Source: Cellvibrio fontiphilus (GTDB lineage: Bacteria > Pseudomonadota > Gammaproteobacteria > Pseudomonadales > Cellvibrionaceae). From it: a stretch of DNA of 64,000 nt. Where the stretch lies: the NCBI RefSeq assembly GCF_035317345.1, contig NZ_JAYKTU010000004.1, one strand, 5' to 3'. The notes under the pieces were generated by a model that worked only from the letters and a program-made list of their open reading frames with translations, did not search any database and had not been told where the DNA came from. Made by a program: the position numbers and the translations under genes. Shown here piece after piece: positions 1-8,219 of this stretch; the stretch's first letter is position 1; the number at the start of each line of letters is the position of its first letter.

Positions 1-84
1 AAGGGTCACCATTTCCAGTATGTGTTGGCGCGGAGCGGGTTCTTTGAGCATGGCAGTCATCGCAAGAAAGTGTGCTGCCATTAA
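1..84 (+). CDS. possible 3' end of an unidentified gene
   Basis: Frame 1 is open from the window edge to a TAA at 82-84 and encodes 27 residues ending in KKVCCH. The start lies outside the window. The tail is rich in His, Arg and Cys and I do not recognise it. The only support that it is coding is the open frame followed, about 45 bases later, by a clear terminator in the plus orientation (131-153). It may be chance. Confidence 0.3.
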   Translation, partial: KGHHFQYVLARSGFFEHGSHRKKVCCH

Positions 85-85
85 A

Positions 86-112
86 TGAAAACCCCCAGCT
101 TTTGGCTAGGGG
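86..112 (-). terminator. terminator of the sugar porter gene
   Basis: Inverted repeat of AACCCC and GGGGTT with an inner AGC/GCT pair and a short loop. Read on the minus strand it ends in TTTT, so it fits a rho-independent terminator for the porter gene that ends at 177. Confidence 0.55.
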
Positions 113-130
113 TTTGTCAGCGGTCTGAAA

Positions 131-153
131 TGGGCGCATTAGCGCCCATTTTT
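131..153 (+). terminator. rho-independent terminator
   Basis: Perfect 7-bp stem, TGGGCGC and GCGCCCA, with a four-base loop followed by TTTTT. It is oriented to stop plus-strand transcription from the gene truncated at the window start. It may also back up the minus-strand terminator. Confidence 0.8.
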
Positions 154-176
154 AATATCAGATGCATGTAGTTTAA

Positions 177-1499
177 TCATAAGTGAGCTGGCTCAGATTC
201 TGGTGCCGATTTGTAGATGCCAGCATACTTGATGCCGAAATACATAATATAGACATAGCAAGCAGCAGGTAACAAGAACGACATTTGCAAGCCAATGGTA
301 TCTGCCAAGGCTCCTTGCACGAGTGGAACTATAGCGCCACCAACAATTGCCATACACAGGAAGCCAGAACCTTGGCCAGTGAATTTCCCCAGATTGTGTA
401 ACGCCATGCTAAAAATTGTAGGGAACATAATTGAGTTAAAAAGACCCACTGCAATGATTGCCCACATTGCCAGTTTGCCCTCTGTGAACACCGCTACCAG
501 TACCAAAAGCACCGAGCAGATGCAGTTAAATGCCAGAGTTTTTCCGGGGCTTACATAGCGCATCACTGCAAATCCAATAAAGCGACCCACCATTGCTCCT
601 CCCCAATAATAGCTTACGAGGTGCGCAGCATCGGCTTCTTTCAAACCGGCAATATTTTCTTCGCCAAAAAAATTGATCAGGAAGCTACCTATGGAAACTT
701 CCGCACCCACGTACAGGAAAATACCAATTGCCCCCAATACTAAATGAGTGTGCGAGAGCGCAGACTCTTTATTTGAAGCCATATCAGCAGAGAGATCAGC
801 GTGATCGTCGTGTTGAATTTTTGGTAGCTTTGCAAAGGCAAAAAACAAGGCCAAGGAAAGAAGCGCTGCCGCCAACGCAAGGTAAGGGCCTTGTACAGAA
901 GCTGCTTCCTGAGCGCGATGAGCAGCTTGTTCGGCTGCTGGTAAAAGCGCTAATTGATCAGCAGTTAAAACGGCTGTCCCTAAAATTAACATGCCGCCCA
1001 GTGCAGGGGCGATAGTTGTACCCAGCGAATTAAATGCTTGAGTTAAGGTAAGGCGGCTGGATGCTGTTTTGGCTGGCCCAAGAACTGTAACGTAAGGGTT
1101 GGCCGCAACCTGCAAAATGGTAATACCGGATGCAAGGACAAATAGCGCAAACAAGAATAGCGCGTAACCACTGGTTGCTGCCGGATAAAACAATGCGCAC
1201 CCTGATGCGGCGATGACAAGACCTGCAACCGCACCGTTTTGATAGCCAAGGCGTTTTATTAATGCACCTGCCGGCAATGAAACAACAAAATAGGCACCAA
1301 AAAAGCAAAACTGTACCAGCATTGCTTGGGTGTAACTGAGGGTGTAAACACTCTTTAAATGTGGTATCAGAACATCATTTAATGAGGTTAATAAACCCCA
1401 CATAAAAAACAAAATGGTGATGATAACCAAGGGCACTGTGTTATTGCCGGTATCAGTCGCGCTGAGCTGTGTTGATGAGCCTTGGGGAATGCTGGCCAT
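177..1499 (-). CDS. GluP/FucP-family sugar:H+ symporter (MFS)
   Basis: A 440-residue inner-membrane major facilitator protein with about 12 hydrophobic helices. It carries the FucP-family signatures FFMWGLLTSLNDVLIPH near residue 31 and QVAANPYV in the middle of helix 4. E. coli FucP has a Glu before the ANPY motif, while this protein has Gln, as in the glucose/galactose (GluP) branch. Glucose or galactose is therefore the likelier substrate (inference). Start: ATG at 1499 with GAGGT about 9 bases upstream. It is divergent from a LacI-type regulator with a putative operator between them, so sugar-responsive control is likely. The galactose genes galT-galK lie about 12 kb away. Confidence 0.85.
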   Translation of the reverse strand: MASIPQGSSTQLSATDTGNNTVPLVIITILFFMWGLLTSLNDVLIPHLKSVYTLSYTQAMLVQFCFFGAYFVVSLPAGALIKRLGYQNGAVAGLVIAASGCALFYPAATSGYALFLFALFVLASGITILQVAANPYVTVLGPAKTASSRLTLTQAFNSLGTTIAPALGGMLILGTAVLTADQLALLPAAEQAAHRAQEAASVQGPYLALAAALLSLALFFAFAKLPKIQHDDHADLSADMASNKESALSHTHLVLGAIGIFLYVGAEVSIGSFLINFFGEENIAGLKEADAAHLVSYYWGGAMVGRFIGFAVMRYVSPGKTLAFNCICSVLLVLVAVFTEGKLAMWAIIAVGLFNSIMFPTIFSMALHNLGKFTGQGSGFLCMAIVGGAIVPLVQGALADTIGLQMSFLLPAACYVYIMYFGIKYAGIYKSAPESEPAHL

Positions 1500-1660
1500 G
1501 GGGTTGTTACCTCGTTGTTATAAATTGTTTGTCGTTGTCGTGGTCTTAAAATAGAGTTGCCGATAAACCTTGGCGCCTTGACGTGACTTGAATAAGCTGA
1601 CGCAAGCGCGCGGTACTATAATGCAAGCGTATAAGGCTGTCACATTGTTTGTGGCCAGAC

Positions 1661-1674
1661 TACAATCGGTTGCA
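1661..1674. promoter_or_regulatory. candidate LacI-family operator
   Basis: An imperfect 14-base palindrome centred on CG: half-sites TACAATC and GGTTGCA, with 5 of 7 positions matching by symmetry. The layout resembles LacI-family operators of the TGTAACCGGTTACA type. It lies in the divergent 1500-1731 gap, 58 bases before the regulator start, so it could serve both genes. Confidence 0.4.
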
Positions 1675-1731
1675 TACTCTTTCTCTTATGGTCACACTGA
1701 CACATAAAAATATAATGCAGAGGTAATTTAA

Positions 1732-2793
1732 GTGGCTAAAGCAACCATTGATGATGTTGCTGCGCTGGCGGGTGTTTCGATGAAAACCGTGTCCCGTGTG
1801 GTGAATAACGAGCCCAATGTAAGGCCTGCTACGCGTGAGAAAGTAGAGGCCGCTATCCGTGAGTTGAGTTATCGCCCTAATCAATCCGCTCGCAGTCTGG
1901 CCGGTAATCGTTCCTATCTGCTGGGGTTAATTTATGGCCACCCCAGTGCGCATTATGTGTTGGATATTCAGGAGGGCGTTCTGGAAATCTGCCGTCCACA
2001 GCGCTACGAGCTATTGGTGCACCCGGCTATTCATCGTGACCCCAATCTCATTGAGGAAGTAACTGATTTGATTTTGGAAAAGCGTGTTGATGGCGTGATG
2101 TTAACGCCGCCACTGTCCGACAATATGGCAGTGATATCACTGCTCAAAAAAATGAATATCCCTTTTGTGCGTGTCGCTCCGACAGAGAATAAATCGGCGT
2201 CACCCTATGTTGAAACCAATGATGAAGAAGCATCCTACGACATGACTTGCCAGCTTATCGCTCAGGGGCATTCACGTATTGGTTTTATCTGTGGGCATCC
2301 GGATCACCGCGCAATGTCACTGCGTTATGAGGGCTACAAGGCCGCGCTCATTGAGAACGAATTGCCTTTGATGCCGGCATTGGTTGCGCAGGGGGATAAC
2401 TCATTTGAGTCTGGAGAGGCCTGTGGTCAACAATTACTGGCATTGGCCGATAGGCCAACGGCGATATTTGCTGCTAACGATGACATGGCTGCTGGTGTGA
2501 TGATGGTGGCTCATCAAATGAATATAAAAATCCCCGGGCGCTTGTCCGTGGCCGGGTTTGACGATACACCCGTTGCGCATCAAATATGGCCATCTCTGAC
2601 TACTATTCGCCAGCCAATTCGGCAGATGGCAAAAAAAGCGACTGACCTATTGCTCAAACAATTACGTGGTAAGGATATACAGCTGCCTGCCAGTATGCTG
2701 AACTCTAGCATCATCCTTCGCGAATCTACTGGCCCTTTGTTGCCGGGTAAACCCGCTGAAAAAGTAGCCGTAAAATCTGCAAGAGTGAAATGA
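1732..2793 (+). CDS. LacI-family transcriptional regulator
   Basis: A 353-residue DNA-binding regulator. Residues 4-55 form the LacI helix-turn-helix and hinge helix (TIDDVAALAGVSMKTVSRVV, then YRPNQSARSLAG). The rest is a periplasmic-binding-protein-like effector domain. The start is GTG at 1732 with GAGGT about 10 bases upstream, and the helix-turn-helix begins immediately, as usual in the family. It is divergently paired with the sugar porter at 177-1499 and probably controls it and itself. The effector is unknown; a hexose or a phosphorylated hexose is a reasonable guess. Confidence 0.88.
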   Translation: MAKATIDDVAALAGVSMKTVSRVVNNEPNVRPATREKVEAAIRELSYRPNQSARSLAGNRSYLLGLIYGHPSAHYVLDIQEGVLEICRPQRYELLVHPAIHRDPNLIEEVTDLILEKRVDGVMLTPPLSDNMAVISLLKKMNIPFVRVAPTENKSASPYVETNDEEASYDMTCQLIAQGHSRIGFICGHPDHRAMSLRYEGYKAALIENELPLMPALVAQGDNSFESGEACGQQLLALADRPTAIFAANDDMAAGVMMVAHQMNIKIPGRLSVAGFDDTPVAHQIWPSLTTIRQPIRQMAKKATDLLLKQLRGKDIQLPASMLNSSIILRESTGPLLPGKPAEKVAVKSARVK

Positions 2794-2813
2794 TTTGGCT
2801 GGTGCGATGTTGA

Positions 2814-2844
2814 GAAAGTGGCACAGTGTCTTAGGGCCACTTTC
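2814..2844. terminator. stem-loop between convergent genes
   Basis: Perfect 9-bp inverted repeat, GAAAGTGGC and GCCACTTTC, with a 13-base loop. It fills the 72-base gap between the convergent LacI and HDOD genes. No T-run follows on either strand, so it is a weak intrinsic terminator at best. Confidence 0.4.
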
Positions 2845-2865
2845 GAGTAGATGGCGATTGAGTTC

Positions 2866-3717
2866 CTATACAAGCATGGACATAGCGGCTTCCATGTCCG
2901 CACTTAAATCTTCTGATTCACTGACTTGCATGTCTGGATCAAGCCCCAAACGTTCAAACGCCTTGACTTTAGTAAAGTCAATTTTCGTCATAGCTGAGTC
3001 TGTTCCCAAATAGCTTTGTAGCATGGCAACGGTGACCACATCGGCATAATCAGCTTTGGGAATTGAGCGTTGAAAATCTATATGTTGCGTGGGGATATGG
3101 GCTAGCTCTTCTGGAAATCCCCAGGTTTTCAATATCAAATCGCCCAGGGGAGCATGGAGTTCTTCGATTACTGCATCCAGGGTAAAGCTGTCTTTTAGTA
3201 GGGCTGGATGGTCTTCGGCATAAGTAAGAATCGGTAAAACACCAATCTTGTGTACAAGCCCAGCCAGAGTTGCCTGATCCGGACGTAATTTGGTGTAGTG
3301 TTTGCAGAGAACGTGACTTATACCGGCAACCTCACTGGAGCGGCTCCACACTTCGCGCATGCGCATATCGACCAGATCCGACGTCGCTTGAAACATCTGC
3401 TCCATAGCCAAACCGGTAGCAATATTACAGGTGTACTGAATGCCGAGGCGCATAAGCGCTGTGCGTAAATCTTCAATTGCGCGGCTGGCGCGCAGTAAAG
3501 GGCTATTGGCGACACGAATGATTCGAGCGCTTAACGCGGCATCATTGCCAATAACCAGTGTGAGCTTATCTATATCCGCGTCCGGGTCGTCTGCAACCTC
3601 TCTTACTTTGAGCGCAACCTCCGGCAGGGTGGGTAGAACTAACTGGTCTTTCTCGATAGCAGTGATTATTTCCTGACGTACTTTTTCTGCGATGGGATTC
3701 ATTGCTTGTCCTGACAT
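2866..3717 (-). CDS. HDOD-domain signalling protein
   Basis: A 283-residue soluble protein. An HDOD domain spans roughly residues 20-215, with the family pattern of PEVALKVREVADDPDAD followed by NSPLLRAS. No other output domain is visible. HDOD proteins are HD-fold relatives that usually lack phosphohydrolase activity and act in signalling, motility or stress responses; the function here is unknown. The gene lies 3 bases downstream of ygfZ on the same strand, so the two are probably co-transcribed. Confidence 0.85.
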   Translation of the reverse strand: MSGQAMNPIAEKVRQEIITAIEKDQLVLPTLPEVALKVREVADDPDADIDKLTLVIGNDAALSARIIRVANSPLLRASRAIEDLRTALMRLGIQYTCNIATGLAMEQMFQATSDLVDMRMREVWSRSSEVAGISHVLCKHYTKLRPDQATLAGLVHKIGVLPILTYAEDHPALLKDSFTLDAVIEELHAPLGDLILKTWGFPEELAHIPTQHIDFQRSIPKADYADVVTVAMLQSYLGTDSAMTKIDFTKVKAFERLGLDPDMQVSESEDLSADMEAAMSMLV

Positions 3718-3720
3718 CTA

Positions 3721-4680
3721 TTATTGAAGGGTGCCGTCTGCTGTAGGTATAGCATAAGGTAGGTCTAATAGGCCGAGTTTTTCTGTGGCGGACTCTACTT
3801 GTGCCTCACCCAGAGCGTCATCAAGCAGCGATGCGAGTAGCTCAATTTTCCCTGCGTTGCTTGTTGCCGCCATTACCACTGTGCCCATGGTTTGGCCGTT
3901 TGAACTGTTGATGACGGGTGTTCCGGGTAATGGTAATTCATGAGCCTGGTATTCAAAGCGATATAAATGGCGTTTAAGTTTTCCGCGATAGTGCAGGCGC
4001 GCAACAATTTCCTGTCCGGTATAACACCCTTTGCGAAAATTTATGGCGTTTACCAGTTGGTAATTTAATTCTTGTGGTGTGAAGAGTTCAAAAGTCTCGG
4101 GGTAAATCTCGGCAATTCCTGCTGCTATATCCAGTTGTCGCCAGTCATTAATAGTGGCATTTTGTGTTTGTGAGCTGACAGCCACGAGAAAAGTATCCAG
4201 CTCACTTGAAGGTATCCAGCACTCAAATCGATCGGGAGCTAATTGGATAAGGTAGCTGCCGTCTTTTGTAATCCATCCATCATCACTGGCAGGAAGCTGA
4301 TCAAAAAATACAGCTGCAACCTTGTGTGCCGATTCACCAAATAGACCCATGACCACAAAATCATTGTGTGCGTCGTGTAGTTTGGCTTTGGAGAAAACTA
4401 TATATTTGCCCAATGTGTTGAGTGCAGAACCCATCATGTTTTCTGGCAATCGCAGAGCGATGGTTTCGCTATCCATTTGCAAGGCGCGGAAGCTGAGTAA
4501 AACCCTCCCCTTGGGGCTGCATTGTGCGCCCAGACGAGTGACCTGTTGGCCTAATTCTTTGATATCACAAGTGACTTGCCCCTGAAGGAACTTACTGGCA
4601 TCCGGGCCTCTTATCAGTAACAGTGTTTGATTGCTAAGCCCAACAAGATGGGCGGTGGGCGTTACAGTTGAAGTAAGCAT
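3721..4680 (-). CDS. ygfZ: YgfZ, folate-binding Fe-S cluster repair protein
   Basis: A 319-residue GcvT-like protein of the YgfZ/IBA57 type, which uses tetrahydrofolate to help assemble or repair certain iron-sulfur enzymes. The family signature KGCYTGQ is at residues 217-223, including the conserved Cys. I chose the ATG at 4680 over the one at 4728: the extra 16 residues look unlike the family and the later start has a GCGGAAA-type ribosome site. It is divergent from sdhE, an arrangement common in gammaproteobacteria and consistent with a shared role in respiratory flavo- and iron-sulfur enzymes. Confidence 0.9.
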   Translation of the reverse strand: MLTSTVTPTAHLVGLSNQTLLLIRGPDASKFLQGQVTCDIKELGQQVTRLGAQCSPKGRVLLSFRALQMDSETIALRLPENMMGSALNTLGKYIVFSKAKLHDAHNDFVVMGLFGESAHKVAAVFFDQLPASDDGWITKDGSYLIQLAPDRFECWIPSSELDTFLVAVSSQTQNATINDWRQLDIAAGIAEIYPETFELFTPQELNYQLVNAINFRKGCYTGQEIVARLHYRGKLKRHLYRFEYQAHELPLPGTPVINSSNGQTMGTVVMAATSNAGKIELLASLLDDALGEAQVESATEKLGLLDLPYAIPTADGTLQ

Positions 4681-4792
4681 GGGGAAATTTCCGCAAATTA
4701 ACCAAAGGCAGCGCGATTCTCTAGTCAAACTAAACCTTTGGCAAGTTGCTCGTTTATAATGTGGGCTTCACATCATTGATGCAGGTATTAGC

Positions 4793-5047
4793 GTGGATAA
4801 AAATCGTTTAATTTGGGCTAGTCGACGCGGTATGTTGGAGCTTGATTTGGTACTGATGCCATTTCTGGAGAATATTTATCCAACTCTGGAGCAAAGCGAT
4901 AAGGAACTTTATTGGTTATTGTTAGAGGAGCAGGATCAGGATTTGTTTGCCTGGTTTTTGCGTCGCGAAAATCCGGATAAACCGGAATTACAACGGATTG
5001 TGGATGTTATTCGTGCAAATACCGGGCTTCAAAAACCTCACCACTGA
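4793..5047 (+). CDS. sdhE: SdhE, FAD assembly factor for succinate dehydrogenase
   Basis: An 84-residue cytoplasmic protein with the defining SdhE motif RRGMLELD at residues 11-18. Members help attach FAD covalently to SdhA and FrdA. Length matches the family (about 88 residues). The start is GTG at 4793, the only in-frame start that gives the complete N-terminus; a TATAAT at 4755-4760 lies upstream. The following ygfX-like gene overlaps its 3' end, as in the sdhE-ygfX (cptBA) pair of E. coli. Confidence 0.93.
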   Translation: MDKNRLIWASRRGMLELDLVLMPFLENIYPTLEQSDKELYWLLLEEQDQDLFAWFLRRENPDKPELQRIVDVIRANTGLQKPHH

Positions 5048-5606
5048 TTCTCAATCTTTGGATCGGTCTATTATCGGTTCACTTGAACTGTCTGATGTTC
5101 AACCCAAGGCACTGCCTGCTTTGGCAGTGCTTTCTATCTCAGGTTCCTCTTTTTTGCGTCGTTTATACCTGATGTTTTATTGCACTATGATGGCCGCAAT
5201 CTGGGTTGCGTTTGCTCCTTATTTGCTTGATGCCGATACCGGAATTGTTAAATCCATTCTTTGTCTCTGCACGGCAATACTATCCAGCTGCTGGTTGGCT
5301 CATCTGTATTTGAGGCAAAAGGCCGCAATTCCGGTGGGTTTGTTAGCTTATCAAGCAGAGGGTGGAAACTATTCGGGAGTGGTGAATGGTTTTGAAGAAG
5401 GCTACTGGATTTTTACTGGTTCTGGAGGCAATGTTAAATATCAACTGGCTAGGGAGGTGCTCTGTTGGCCTTGGCTGATTATTTTGCCGCTCAAAAATCA
5501 GGCCGGAGTAATTAAAAACTTGTTTATCGCGATGGATGCCCTTGATGCTGCAGACCAGGCGCGCTTGCGCACCTGGTTGCGAGCTTGTTTGAGACCCAAG
5601 GGCTAG
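5004..5606 (+). CDS. YgfX (CptA)-like inner-membrane protein
   Basis: The region just after the SRxxR-like stretch (SFLRRLYL) has two adjacent membrane helices, followed by a cytoplasmic tail of about 85 residues ending in DAADQARLRTWLRACL. This matches YgfX, the partner of SdhE. Sequence identity is weak; position after sdhE is the main support. The start is uncertain. The frame is open from 4947, ATG at 5004 gives 200 residues, and E. coli YgfX is about 135, so a later non-ATG start (for example TTG at 5058) is possible. It converges with nadB with only 5 bases between stop codons. Confidence 0.65.
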   Translation: MLFVQIPGFKNLTTDSQSLDRSIIGSLELSDVQPKALPALAVLSISGSSFLRRLYLMFYCTMMAAIWVAFAPYLLDADTGIVKSILCLCTAILSSCWLAHLYLRQKAAIPVGLLAYQAEGGNYSGVVNGFEEGYWIFTGSGGNVKYQLAREVLCWPWLIILPLKNQAGVIKNLFIAMDALDAADQARLRTWLRACLRPKG

Positions 5607-5611
5607 CAGCG

Positions 5612-7237
5612 TTAACTATCCTTGCTGACAATAACATCCTGCCCGGCGAAATTGGTGGGCACTAAAATAGTGTCGCGGGCGATAGGTGACTTCTCCGGGT
5701 GATCGAGGGAAAAGTGAAGCCCTCGGCTCTCCTTACGTTCATGGGCCGAGCGAATAATCAACTCGGCAACAGTCGCCAGATTACGCAGTTCAATCAAATC
5801 GCTGCTGATGTTGTAGTTGCTGTAATACTCAGCGATCTCTTTTTGGAGCAGTTTGATGCGGTGAGTGGCGCGCTCAAGGCGTTTATGGGTGCGTACTATG
5901 CCCACATAGTCCCACATGAAGCGACGCAGCTCATCCCAGTTGTGTGAAATCACCACGTCTTCGTCGGAATCACGCACACGCGATGCATCCCATTGCGGTG
6001 ATACATCTGGTGTATTGATGTTATCCAGTTTGGCCAGGATATGTTGGGCAGCTGATTGTGCGTAAACAATGCATTCAAGTAGTGAATTGCTAGCCATTCG
6101 ATTAGCGCCGTGCAAACCGGTGAAAGAGGTTTCGCCTATGGCATACAAATGCTGCAGATCGGTTTGGCCATTTTTATCCACGACTACACCACCGCAGGTA
6201 TAGTGTGCCGCTGGTACGACTGGAATGGGTTCTTTGGTGATGTCGATTCCAAATTCCAGGCAGCGGGCTTTAACAGTGGGGAAATGCTCGCTGATAAATT
6301 CAGGCGATTTATGGCTGATATCTAGGTAAACAAAATCACAGCCCAAGCGCTTGATTTCATGGTCGATAGCACGCGCAACTATATCGCGTGGCGCTAGCTC
6401 TTCGCGTTCGTCGAAACGCGGCATAAAACGTTCGCCACTGGGCAAACGGAGGTAAGCGCCTTCGCCGCGCAGGGCTTCAGTGATCAAAAAGTTTTTAGCG
6501 CGCGGATGATAGAGGCAGGTAGGATGGAATTGATTAAATTCCATGTTGGCTACGCGGCAGCCGGCACGCCATGCCATGGCAATACCATCACCGCTGGCGC
6601 TGTCCGGGTTGCTACTGTACAGGTAAACCTTGCTTGCACCGCCGGTTGCCAGTACGACGACCTTTGCCTGAAAAACGTGGATAGCATCGGTATTGTTATC
6701 CAGAACATAGGCGCCACTGCAACGCAGTTTGCGCGAATCGGCATCAGCTTGTGAAATCAGGTTTATGGCAACATGATTTTCAAAGATATCTATATTGGCT
6801 TGTTTTTGGACTTGCTCGATCAGGGTGGAATGCACCGCTTGGCCTGTCGCATCTGCACTATGGATGATGCGGCGGTGGCTATGTCCACCTTCTTTGGTGA
6901 GATGGTAATCACCATTAGCGTTTTCTTTGGTGAAATTCACCCCTTGGTCAATCAGCCACTGAATGGCCGCTTTACTATGTTCGACGGTGAAGCGCACAGC
7001 ATCTTCATGGCATAGGCCTGCGCCAGCTATCAGGGTGTCAGCGACATGTGCATCAATAGAATCTTGGTCATCCAAAACGGCGGCAATCCCGCCTTGTGCG
7101 TACCAGGTGGAGCCTTGATTGATAGCATTTTTACTTAACACCGCAACGCGGGCATGTTTTGCGAGGCTCAGGGCTAGCGTCAGGCCTGCTGCACCAGAAC
7201 CGATTACCAGAACATCGTACTGATAGTGTTTATTCAT
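5612..7237 (-). CDS. nadB: L-aspartate oxidase
   Basis: A 541-residue flavoenzyme that oxidises L-aspartate to iminoaspartate, the first step of NAD synthesis. The FAD-binding VIGSGAAGLTLAL is at residues 11-23. STWYAQGGIAAVL and the HPTCLYHP and RGEGAYLR segments are typical of NadB, and FGANRM-like HGANRMASNSLLE is present. Length matches E. coli NadB (540). The gene is convergent with the ygfX-like gene and divergent from rpoE, the usual arrangement in gammaproteobacteria. Confidence 0.95.
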   Translation of the reverse strand: MNKHYQYDVLVIGSGAAGLTLALSLAKHARVAVLSKNAINQGSTWYAQGGIAAVLDDQDSIDAHVADTLIAGAGLCHEDAVRFTVEHSKAAIQWLIDQGVNFTKENANGDYHLTKEGGHSHRRIIHSADATGQAVHSTLIEQVQKQANIDIFENHVAINLISQADADSRKLRCSGAYVLDNNTDAIHVFQAKVVVLATGGASKVYLYSSNPDSASGDGIAMAWRAGCRVANMEFNQFHPTCLYHPRAKNFLITEALRGEGAYLRLPSGERFMPRFDEREELAPRDIVARAIDHEIKRLGCDFVYLDISHKSPEFISEHFPTVKARCLEFGIDITKEPIPVVPAAHYTCGGVVVDKNGQTDLQHLYAIGETSFTGLHGANRMASNSLLECIVYAQSAAQHILAKLDNINTPDVSPQWDASRVRDSDEDVVISHNWDELRRFMWDYVGIVRTHKRLERATHRIKLLQKEIAEYYSNYNISSDLIELRNLATVAELIIRSAHERKESRGLHFSLDHPEKSPIARDTILVPTNFAGQDVIVSKDS

Positions 7238-7396
7238 TCAGATCAAACCCGGGATAGGTAAAAGAAGGGGGTGAAAGTGCCGTCAGTATATCAAGCCTTG
7301 GTGTCATTAAGGGTTCTTGCGCGGTTAAGGCCAGTCATCAAAGGCTATATACGAACTAAACAGCCTTGTGGTTAATAACCTCGTATAATATCGCCT

Positions 7397-7423
7397 GAAC
7401 TTTTAATTTGTGATTTTGTCTAT
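7397..7423 (+). promoter_or_regulatory. candidate sigma-E promoter of rpoE
   Basis: TGAACTT at 7396-7402, 16 bases, then TCTAT at 7419-7423. This matches the sigma-E pattern GAACTT-N15-16-TCTGA/TCAAA except in the last part of the -10. It sits 58 bases before the rpoE start, which fits autoregulation. A TATAAT at 7384-7389 may add a housekeeping promoter. Confidence 0.55.
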
Positions 7424-7480
7424 AAGCGGCTTTGAACCAATAGACTTTGCATAAGATGTGTTTCCCTTGGGGGGTTAAGA

Positions 7481-8071
7481 ATGACAGCGCAACTAGCGCC
7501 TGATGTTGATCAGCAACTGGTCGAGCGAGTTCAAAAAGGCGATAAACGCGCGTTTGATTTGCTAGTAATTAAATACCAGCACAAAGTGCTGGCGGTGATT
7601 AGTCGTTTTATTCGCGATCATGCTGAGGCTCAGGATGTGGCTCAGGAAGCCTTTATAAAAGCCTATCGCGCCCTGCCCAATTTTCGAGGTGACAGTGCCT
7701 TTTACACCTGGATTTATCGTATTGCGATCAATACGGCCAAAAATCATATAGTTGCCCGTAACCGCCGTCCGCCTTCCAGCGATGTGGAAATAGAAGATGC
7801 CGAGTTCTTTGATGGCAACGATGGTATGCACGAGCTAAATACACCTGAGCACAATGTGTTGTGCGAGGAGTTGGAAAATACTATTGCGCAGGCCTTTAAA
7901 GATCTGCCTGACGACTTGCGTACTGCTGTCACCTTGCGTGAGATTGACGGGTTAAGTTACGAAGAGATCGCTGAAGCTATGGATTGTCCCGTAGGTACGG
8001 TGCGCTCACGAATTTTCCGTGCACGGGAGGCAATTGATAAACGAATCAAGCCCTTGGTTGAGGATATTTAA
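7481..8071 (+). CDS. rpoE: RNA polymerase sigma factor RpoE (AlgU)
   Basis: A 196-residue ECF sigma factor for the envelope-stress response. Region 2 (residues about 20-90) has the FDLLVIKYQHKV and DAQDVAQEAFIKAYRAL-type segments. Region 4 (about 130-185) has LREIDGLSYEEIAEAM and GTVRSRIFRARE. Length matches E. coli RpoE (191). The ATG at 7481 follows a GGGGGG-rich leader. It heads the cluster with the anti-sigma genes rseA and rseB and with rseC, and a sigma-E-like promoter precedes it. Confidence 0.96.
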   Translation: MTAQLAPDVDQQLVERVQKGDKRAFDLLVIKYQHKVLAVISRFIRDHAEAQDVAQEAFIKAYRALPNFRGDSAFYTWIYRIAINTAKNHIVARNRRPPSSDVEIEDAEFFDGNDGMHELNTPEHNVLCEELENTIAQAFKDLPDDLRTAVTLREIDGLSYEEIAEAMDCPVGTVRSRIFRAREAIDKRIKPLVEDI

Positions 8072-8118
8072 TGTCCCTTGAAAAACTTTCACATTTTTTT
8101 GTAAATCTTTGAACCAAT

Positions 8119-8135
8119 TGACTAGTGTTTAGTCA
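8119..8135. repeat. inverted repeat in the rpoE-rseA gap
   Basis: TGACTA and TAGTCA arms of 6 bp separated by 5 bases. It lies in the 148-base gap between the sigma and anti-sigma genes, which is longer than usual for this operon. It may be a regulator site or a short RNA hairpin; no T-run follows, so it is not a standard terminator. Confidence 0.35.
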
Positions 8136-8219
8136 TATCAGGTACAGCGTTACATAACCGGAATTACCACCACTGCTTTTTGCATACCCCTGCATTTGCA
8201 CAAAGAGGCTTCAGCGAGA

